From: Actinomycetes bacterium
GTDB lineage: Bacteria; Actinomycetota; Actinomycetes; S36-B12; CAIYMF01
DNA: 64,000 nt
Direction: 5' to 3'
NCBI GenBank assembly: GCA_029781935.1
Contig: JAKOVT010000077.1
Span: 1-64,000, forward strand
Position numbers and translations under genes: made by a program
Shown here: positions 53,901-61,555 of the stretch, in pieces
Position numbering within the stretch: position 1 is the stretch's first letter
Layout of the letters: every line of letters starts with the position of its first letter
The notes under the pieces: model-generated
What the model saw: the letters and a program-made list of their open reading frames with translations, nothing else
Database searches by the model: none
Told to the model about the DNA's origin: nothing

Positions 53901-56900
53901 GGCAGCTTCGTCAACACCGCCACGATCAGCGGTCTCTCGCCGACCAACGGCCCCGTGACCAAGAACGCCTCGAAGACGGTCACGGCGAACCAGACCGCGA
54001 CGCTCGGCCTCACCAAGTCGGCGACGCCGAGCAGCAACGTGGTCGCCGGTGACGTCGTCACCTACGCGTTCCACGCCACCAACACCGGCACCGTCACGCT
54101 CCACAACGTGGCCGTCACCGACCCGATGAGCGGCCTCTCCGCGGTGAGCTGCACCCCGGCTGCGCCCGCCACCCTCGCCCCCGGCGCCGCGATCGACTGC
54201 ACGGCCACCTACACCGTGACCCAGGCCGACGTCGACGCCGGCAGCATCCACAACACCGCCACGGCGAGTGGGCTGTCGCCCGCGAACGCACCCGTCACGA
54301 CCAACGCCTCGAAGACCGTGACCGCGAAGCAGGTCGCGAGCGTCGGCTTCGTGAAGTCGGGCACGCCCGACGGCGTCGTGGCCGGCCAGGTCGTCACCTA
54401 CACGCTGACCGGCACCAACACCGGCACCGTGACCCTTTACCACGTGACCGTGACCGACCCGATGAGCGGCCTCTCCGCGGTCGCCTGCGTCCCGGCGGCA
54501 CCGGCGACCCTCGCCCCGGGCGGGACGATCACCTGCACCGCGACGTACACCGTCACCCAGGCCGACGTCGACGCCGGCAGCATCGTGAACACCGCGACGA
54601 TCCACGGGCTCGACCCGGGCGACACGCCGGTCACGAAGTCCGCGGGCACGACCATCCACGCCGACCAGGTGGCGAGCCTCGCGTTCACCAAGACCGCGTC
54701 ACCGAACAACAACGTGGTCGCCGGTGACGTCGTCACCTACACGTTCCACGGCACCAACACCGGCACGGTCACCGTCCACCACGTGACCGTCACCGACCCG
54801 ATGAGCGGCCTCTCGGCGATCACCTGCCTCCCGGCCGCGCCCGCCACCCTCGCGCCGAACGCGACCATCACCTGCACCGCCACCCGCACGGTCACGCAGG
54901 CCGACGTCGACGCCGGCAGCATCGTGAACACCGCGACCGTCGGCGGGCTCGACCCGAACGGCACCCCGGTCACCCAGACCGCGTCGACGACGGTCACCGC
55001 CGACCAGTCGGCCGGCCTCGCGCTCACCAAGACCGCGTCGCCGACCAGCGGGGTCGTCGCCGGGGACGTCGTCACGTACTCGTTCCACGGCGCCAACACC
55101 GGCCACGTGACGCTGCACGGCGTGACGGTGACCGACCCGATGGGCGGCCTCTCGGCGATCACCTGCACGCCGGGCGCGCCCGCCACCCTGGCGCCGAACG
55201 CGACGATCGACTGCACCGCGACCTACACGGTCACCCAGGCCGACGTCGACGCCGGCTCGATCGCGAACACCGCGACCGTCAGCGGGCGGACGCCGGGCAA
55301 CCTGCCGGTAAGCCAGGACGCGGCGGCGACCGTGACCGCCGACCAGGCCGCGTCGCTCTCGCTCACGAAGACCGCGTCGCCCGACACCGGCGTCGGCGCC
55401 GGTGACGTCGTGACGTTCTCGATCCACGGCGCCAACACCGGCAGCGTCACCCTGCACGGCGTGCACGTGACCGACACGCTCCCGGGCGTTTCGGCGCTCG
55501 CGTGCAGCCCGACCCTGCCCACGAGCCTCGCCCCCGGCGCCACCGTGGACTGCACCGCCACGTACACGATCGCCCAGGCCGACGTCGACGCCGGTGGCCT
55601 CACCAACCACGCCGACGTCACCGGCCTCGACCCGTCGGGCGCGACCGTCACCCAGGGCGCCGACGCGACCGTCTCGGCCCTGCAGGTCGAGTCGCTGGGG
55701 CTCACGAAGACCGCGTCGCCGACCGGCGGCGTGGTCGCCGGCGACGTCGTCACCTACACCTTCACCGCCACGAACACCGGCACGGTCACGGCCCACTCGG
55801 TCACCGTCAGCGACCCGATGCCGGGCCTGTCCCCGCTCACCTGCTCACCCGCGGCGGGCGCCGCGCTGGCGCCCCTCGGGACGATGGCCTGCACCGCGAC
55901 CTACACGGTCACCCAGGCCGACGTCGACGCCGGCAGCATCGTGAACACCGCGGGCGTCCTCGGCACCGCGCCGAACGGCGACCCGATCGGTGACACCGCA
56001 GGCGCGACGGTCACCACCGCCTCGAGCTCCGACCTCACGTTCTCGAAGTCGGCGACGCCGGTGACGGGAGTCGTGGCGGGCGACGTGGTCACGTACTCGT
56101 TCCACGGCACGAACACCGGTGCGGTGACGCTCCACGGCGTGACCGTGACCGACGCGATGCCCGGCCTCTCGGCGATCGGCTGCACCCCGGCCGCGCCGGC
56201 GCACTTGGCCCCGGGCGCGTCGATCGACTGCACGGCGACCCACACGGTCACCCAGGCCGACGTCGACGCCGGCACGATCCAGAACACCGCGACGCTGAGC
56301 GGGCTCACGCCCACCAACGTCCCGGTGACCCGGAACGCGTCGTTCACCGTGACGCCGTCGCACGCGGCCGGCCTCTCGCTCACCAAGAGCGCGTCGCCGA
56401 GCAGCGGCGTGGTCGCCGGCGACGTCGTCACGTACACGATGACCGCGACCAACACGGGGGCGACGACCCTCGACCCGGTCACCGTCAGCGACGGGCTCGT
56501 CGGCATGTCGCCGCTCTCGTGCACGCCGGCCAACGGCTCGGGCCTCGCCCCCGGCGCCTCGATCACCTGCACCGGCGACGACACGGTCACCCAGGCGGAC
56601 GTCGACGCCGGCAGCATCCACAACACCGCAGACGTCACCGGTCTCGACCCGTCGTCGAACCCGGTGCACGCCACGGCCACCGCGACGGTCACCGCGCAGA
56701 CCACCAACAGCCTCGGGTTCACCAAGACCGCGTCCCCGAGCTCGGGCGTCGTGGCGGGTGACGTCGTGACCTACACCTTCACGACGCACAACACCGGCAC
56801 CACCACCTTGCACGCGGTGGCGGTCACCGACCCGAAGCCGGGCCTCTCGGCGATCACCTGCACGCCGGGCGCGCCGGCGATGCTCGCTCCCGGCGCCACC

Positions 56901-58883
56901 CAGACCTGCACCGCCACCTACACCGTGACCCAGGCCGACGTCGACGCCGGCTCGATCACCAACACGGCGACGGCGCACGCGACCCCGCCGGTCGGTGGCC
57001 CGTTCACCCAGCCCTCGACCGCCACCGTCACCACCGACACGAGCGCCGGACTCGGCTTCACCAAGACCGCGTCACCCACCTCGGGCGTGAAGGTCGGCGA
57101 CGTCGTCACCTACACGTTCACCGGCACCAACACCGGCTCGGTGTCGGTCCACGGCGTCACGGTCACCGACCCGATGAGCGGCCTGTCCGCGATCTCGTGC
57201 ACGCCGGCGACCCCGGCGACGCTCGCGCCGAACGCGACGATCACCTGCCACGCCACCCACACGGTCACGCAGGCGGACGTCGACGCCGGCTCGATCGTGA
57301 ACACCGCGACGATCGGCGGGCTCGACCCGTCGGGCGCGCCGGTGACGAACACGGCCGGTGCGACCGTCACCACCGACAACTCGGCGAGCATCGCGTTGAG
57401 CAAGGCGGCGACGCCGACCAGCAACGTCGGACTCGGCGACGTCGTCACCTACACCATGACGGCCACGAACACCGGCTCGGTCTCGCTGCACGGCGTGACC
57501 GTGACCGACCCGATGCCGGGCCTCTCGGCGCTCACCTGCACGCCGGCGGCAGGCGGGACGCTGGCCGCCGGTGCCACCATGACCTGCACCGCCACGCACA
57601 CGGTCACGCAGGCCGACGTCGACGCCGGCACCATCGTCAACACGGCGACGGTCGACGCGCTCGATCCGCAGAACGTCCCGGTGAACGACAGCGCGAGCCG
57701 CACGGTCCTCGTCGGCCAGCGCTCGAGCCTCTCGCTCGTGAAGACGGCCGCCCCGGCGGTCGACGTCGGCGCGGGCGACACCGTCACCTACTCGTTCCTG
57801 GTCACCAACACCGGCAGCGTCTCGGCGCACGACGTGGTCGTCACCGATCCGATGCCCGGCCTCTCGGCGCTCACCTGCACCCCGGCGGCGCCTGCGGTGC
57901 TGAGCCCCGGCGCCACGATGACCTGCACCGCGACCTACGTCGTCACCCAGGCCGACGTGAACGCCGGCTCGATCGTGAACACCGCGACCGCGAGCGGGCT
58001 CGACCCCGCGAACAACCCGGTGGCCGACTCGGCGAGCGCCACGGTCACCGCGAACCAGGTCACCGCGCTCTCGTTCACCAAGACCGCCGCGCCCGCGACC
58101 GGGGTCAAGCCCGGTCAGGTCGTCACCTACACCATGACCACGCGCAACACCGGCACGGTGACGGTCGACAACGTGACGATCGCCGACCCGATGCCCGGCC
58201 TCTCGCCGCTCGACTGCACGCCGGCCCAGGGCGCGAGCCTCGCCCCTGGCGCCTCGATGACCTGCACGGCCACCTACACGGTGACCGCGGCGGACGTCGA
58301 CGCCGGTCGCATCGACAACACCGCGACGGTGTCGGGCGACAGCATCAACGGCCACCCGGCGTCCAACGCCTCGACTGCGATCGTCCCGACCGCCACGAGT
58401 GCCGACGTCGACCTGAGCAAGAAGCTGGCGAGCAGCGCCGACGGCGTGGCGACCTGGGTCCTCACCGTGACCAACACCGGCACCGGGCCGTACCCGGGTC
58501 CGTTCACGGTCACCGACCCGCTGCCGGACGGCCTGCTCTTCCAGTCCGCCGCCGGCGACGGGTGGGCGTGCACCGGCACCACGACGATCAGCTGCACGCA
58601 CACCGACGCCCTCCCCGTGGGCGGCGCCGCGAGCGTCACGATCGTCACGCAGGTCACCGGCTCCGGCTCGATCACCAACACCGCGTCGATGGACGTGGGC
58701 GGCAAGGCGGTCGAGTCGGCGGCGAAGGTCCCGGCGCCGACCGGTGGGTTCGCGTTCACCGGCGCCGAGGCCGAGCGCTACGCCCTCGTCGGCCTCTTCC
58801 TGATCCTCGCCGGCTGGTTCGTCGTGTTCACCTCCCGAAAGAAGCGTCACACCCTGAGCCGCCCGGACACCGACAGATTCTGA
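47943..58883 (+). CDS. giant repetitive cell-surface protein, sortase-type anchor
   Basis: A 3,646-residue exported protein. Order: basic N-terminus and signal sequence (hydrophobic stretch about 22-35), Gly-rich domain (about 75-335, runs of Gly with [12 protein letters not shown]), two DUF11-like domains (about 350 and 517, YDLALTK and YDLAVTK), five repeats of about 116 residues (652-1233), twenty DUF7507-like repeats of about 112 (1235-3485), a divergent last domain, and the sorting signal FAFTG at 3603-3607 with a transmembrane helix and RKKRH. FAFTG resembles the LAxTG signal of class E sortases. Nearly every repeat has two Cys spaced for a disulfide. Adhesin or stalk function is inferred. 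No sortase is nearby. The last nine residues and the stop come from a DNA repeat. Confidence 0.9.
   Translation: [3646 protein letters not shown]
49899..51644 (+). repeat. five tandem coding repeats of about 349 bp (SpaA/prealbumin-like)
   Basis: Each unit begins with a hydrophobic strand, KS, then xADQFTV and K/THGATT (starts near 49899, 50250, 50598, 50946 and 51294). It then runs through SGTGTSA and TYTLTEAMA, and ends ITCT(I/L)TNT. Units have two Cys (SISCSN or equivalent and ITCT). The pattern resembles SpaA-like or transthyretin-like modules of Gram-positive surface proteins. Confidence 0.85.
51645..58397 (+). repeat. twenty tandem coding repeats of about 338 bp (DUF7507-like)
   Basis: Each unit starts like [24 protein letters not shown]. 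It continues [53 protein letters not shown] (in variants) and ends before the next S-x-LTK. I count twenty units, starting near 51645, 51985, 52320, 52655, 52985 and then about every 338 bp up to 58060. Units 2, 3, 4 and 7 form a subfamily with [15 protein letters not shown]. Confidence 0.9.
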
Positions 58884-59082
58884 GCCGCCCGGACACCGAC
58901 AAATTCTGAGCCGCCCGGACGTCCCGGCACCGGACTGATAGCCCGGTACCGGGACTCCCGGCGACGAGCGCTCTTGGAGCGGCTCAGCCATCAAACCCTG
59001 AGCCGCCCGGACGTCCTGGCGCCGGACTGATAGCCCGGTGCCGGGACTCCTGGCAGTCGACGCCTGGAGCGGCTCAGCCATC
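58854..59082. repeat. tandem repeat element with hairpin units at the 3' end of the giant gene
   Basis: CTGAGCCGCCCGGAC occurs four times (58854, 58880, 58906, 58998). The first two copies are a 26-bp tandem differing at one base; copy 1 encodes the last residues of the surface protein and copy 2 holds its TGA. Copies 3 and 4 each open a hairpin unit (58906-58987 and 58998-59077): the outer stem CTGAGCCGC/GCGGCTCAG is identical, and an inner 13-bp stem closes the loop ACTGATAGC. Both units end in CCATC. It could be a terminator, a REP-like element or both. Confidence 0.75.
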
Positions 59083-59151
59083 GCGCGTTCCGGTGACCCG
59101 CTGGAGGGGTCCCGGAACGCGGGATGCGCAGTGGCCGTAACCTCCGCGCTC

Positions 59152-61443
59152 ATGACTGAGTTCGGCGGCGTGATCGGTGACAGCTGGCGGGAGTCGACGG
59201 CGTGGTGGCCGCCGGATCCGGAACCGCCCGCGGGCGCGCCCAACGTCGTGCTGATCGTGCTCGACGACGTCGGCTACGCCCAGCTCGGCTGCTACGGCTC
59301 CGACATCGCGACGCCGGTGATCGACGGACTGGCCGACGGTGGTGTCCGCCTCACCCGGTTCCACACCACCGCGCTCTGCTCCCCCACCCGTGCGTGCCTG
59401 CTCACCGGGCGCAACCACCACTCCAACGGCATGGCACGCGTCGCCGACCTCGCCGTCGGCTTCCCCGGGTACAACGGCATCATCCCGCGGGAGAACGGCT
59501 TCCTCTCCGAGATCCTCGCGACGCACGGCTACGTGCCCCTCGCGGTCGGCAAGTGGCACCTCACCCCGCAGGACGAGATCCACTTCGCCGCGCCACGCGA
59601 TTCGTGGCCGTGCGGACGCGGGTTCCGCCACTGGTACGGGTTCCACGGCGGTGAGACCCACCAGTTCGTGCCGAGTCTCTTCCGCGACCACACCGCGATC
59701 CGGCCCCTGGCGACGCCGGCCGAGGGGTACCACCTCACCGAGGACCTCGCCGACCAGGCGATCGGGATGCTCCACGCGCTGCGGTCGGCCGAGCCCGACG
59801 CGCCGTTCTACCTCCACTTCGCGACGGGTGCCTGCCACTCGCCGCACCACGCGCCCGAGGAGTACCGCGAGCGGTACCGCGGTCGGTTCGACGACGGATG
59901 GGACGTCTGGCGCGAGCGCACGTTCGCGCGTCAGCAGACCATGGGACTGCTGCCGGAGGAGACCACGCTGTCGCCCCGGCCCCACTGGGTGCCGGCGTGG
60001 GACGACCTCGAGCCGGAGGACCGCGCGGTCGCCGCCCGGTTCATGGAGTGCTTCGCCGCGTTCCTCAGCCACACCGACGAGCAGATCGGCCGGGTGCTCG
60101 ACGCGATCGAGGCGCTCGGGGAGATGGAGAACACCATCGTCGTGCTCGTCTCCGACAACGGCGCGTCGTCCGAGGGCGGCGTGCTCGGATCGATCAACGA
60201 CGCGCGCATATGGAACGGCGTGCCCGCGGGCCCGAACGAGCTCCGCCGCCGCATCGACGAGATCGGCACCGAGACCGCCCACAACAACTACCCCTGGGGC
60301 TGGACCATGGCGGGCAACACGCCGTTCCGGCGCTGGAAGCGGGAGGTGCACGAGGGTGGGATCGCCGATCCGTGCATCCTGCACTGGCCGCGCGGGATCG
60401 CGGCACGCGGCGAGCGACGATCGCAGTTCGCGCACGCCATCGACGTCCTGCCGACGCTGCTCGAGCTGATCGGCGTCGACCCGCCGGCCGAGCTCGCCGG
60501 CGTTCGCCAGTCGCCGATCGAGGGCACGAGCTTCGCCTACCTCCTCGACGCGCCCGACGCGCCCGAGCGCCACACCACCCAGTACTTCGAGATGCTCGGC
60601 TCGCGCGGCATCTACCACGAGGGATGGAAGGCGGTGACGTTCAAGCCGCTCGGCGCGATGTACGACGACGGCCTCGATCCCGACGCGCCGTTCGCCGACG
60701 ACGAGTGGGAGCTCTACGACGTGCGCGTCGACCCGACCGAGACGCGCGACCTCGCCGCGGAGGAACCCGAGCGGCTCGCCACCATGATCGACCTCTGGTG
60801 GACCGAGGCCCGGCGGTACCAGGTCCTCCCGCTCGACAACCGGCCCGTCGCCGCGCTCCTCTCGCCCCGACGACCGTTCCAGGACCGGACGTCGGCGATC
60901 TACCGCCCGTCGGACCAGTGGGTGCCGGAGGAGAACGCGATCAACGTGCGGGCCCGCACGCACGAGCTGCGCGCGCACCTCACCGTCGAACTCGAGGGCG
61001 GCCCCCCCGAGGGCGTCCTGCTCGCGATGGGGACGGTGCTCGGCGGCTGGTCGTTCCACCTGCTGGACGGCCGTCCGCGCTACGTCTCCAACTACGTCGG
61101 CCGCGACACCTACGTCGTGACCGCGGAGGAGGCCGTGGGGCCCGGCGCGCACGTGGTCACGATGCGCTTCGACGCACGACCCGACCTCTCGGGCACCGTC
61201 CACCTGCTCATCGACGGGCGCGAGGTGGGCACCGGCGAGGTTGCCCGCACCACGCCCGTCCGCCACTCGATCGCGGGCGGTGGGATCACCTGCGGCTGGG
61301 AACAAGGGCCGCCGGTCGGTCCCGGCTACGCCGCGCCGTTCGAGTGCACCGCGCGCCTCGACCGCGTGGAGGTCGAGGTCCTCACCGCCGCCCCGCCCGT
61401 CGACCCCGAGGCGCACCTCGCCGCGGTCATGGCCGAGCAGTAG
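59152..61443 (+). CDS. arylsulfatase-type sulfatase
   Basis: A 763-residue type I sulfatase of the large AtsA-like group. Visible: VLIVLDDVGYAQLGCYG with Asp38-Asp39, the modification site CSPTR with Cys76 (future formylglycine), TGRNHHSNGMA, VGKWHLTP and VSDNGASSEGG for the metal site, then a C-terminal domain (from about 560) that is beta-rich and follows LYDVRVDPTETRDLAAEEP. No signal peptide is evident. The ATG at 59152 is chosen because the homology begins soon after. It follows the repeat element of the giant gene by 69 bases and faces an LLM oxidoreductase gene. Confidence 0.92.
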   Translation: MTEFGGVIGDSWRESTAWWPPDPEPPAGAPNVVLIVLDDVGYAQLGCYGSDIATPVIDGLADGGVRLTRFHTTALCSPTRACLLTGRNHHSNGMARVADLAVGFPGYNGIIPRENGFLSEILATHGYVPLAVGKWHLTPQDEIHFAAPRDSWPCGRGFRHWYGFHGGETHQFVPSLFRDHTAIRPLATPAEGYHLTEDLADQAIGMLHALRSAEPDAPFYLHFATGACHSPHHAPEEYRERYRGRFDDGWDVWRERTFARQQTMGLLPEETTLSPRPHWVPAWDDLEPEDRAVAARFMECFAAFLSHTDEQIGRVLDAIEALGEMENTIVVLVSDNGASSEGGVLGSINDARIWNGVPAGPNELRRRIDEIGTETAHNNYPWGWTMAGNTPFRRWKREVHEGGIADPCILHWPRGIAARGERRSQFAHAIDVLPTLLELIGVDPPAELAGVRQSPIEGTSFAYLLDAPDAPERHTTQYFEMLGSRGIYHEGWKAVTFKPLGAMYDDGLDPDAPFADDEWELYDVRVDPTETRDLAAEEPERLATMIDLWWTEARRYQVLPLDNRPVAALLSPRRPFQDRTSAIYRPSDQWVPEENAINVRARTHELRAHLTVELEGGPPEGVLLAMGTVLGGWSFHLLDGRPRYVSNYVGRDTYVVTAEEAVGPGAHVVTMRFDARPDLSGTVHLLIDGREVGTGEVARTTPVRHSIAGGGITCGWEQGPPVGPGYAAPFECTARLDRVEVEVLTAAPPVDPEAHLAAVMAEQ

Positions 61444-61462
61444 CGCCGCCCCTCCCCATCCG

Positions 61463-61534
61463 ACGCGCGAACCGCGCCCAAAGAGAACCGCTTTGCGCGC
61501 GCAAAGCGGTCCGGAAAGGTCGCGATTCGCGCGT
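61463..61534. terminator. nested palindrome between convergent sulfatase and LLM genes
   Basis: A perfect 24-bp palindrome lies at 61487-61510; its half is ACCGCTTTGCGC. It is nested inside a second pair of arms, ACGCGCGAACCGCG (61463-61476) and CGCGATTCGCGCGT (61521-61534), with one mismatch. It fills most of the 112-base gap between genes that end at 61443 and 61556 and can act as a bidirectional terminator. Confidence 0.6.
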
Positions 61535-61555
61535 GGGTTCGGCCGCCGAGGCGAC

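Noticed and set aside
52989-59243. Very long open frames on the minus strand opposite the giant surface-protein gene
   Set aside because: They repeat with the same period as the plus-strand array and are Arg/Gly/Val-rich without domain patterns. Open antisense frames are expected for GC-rich repeats with a G/C third-position bias.
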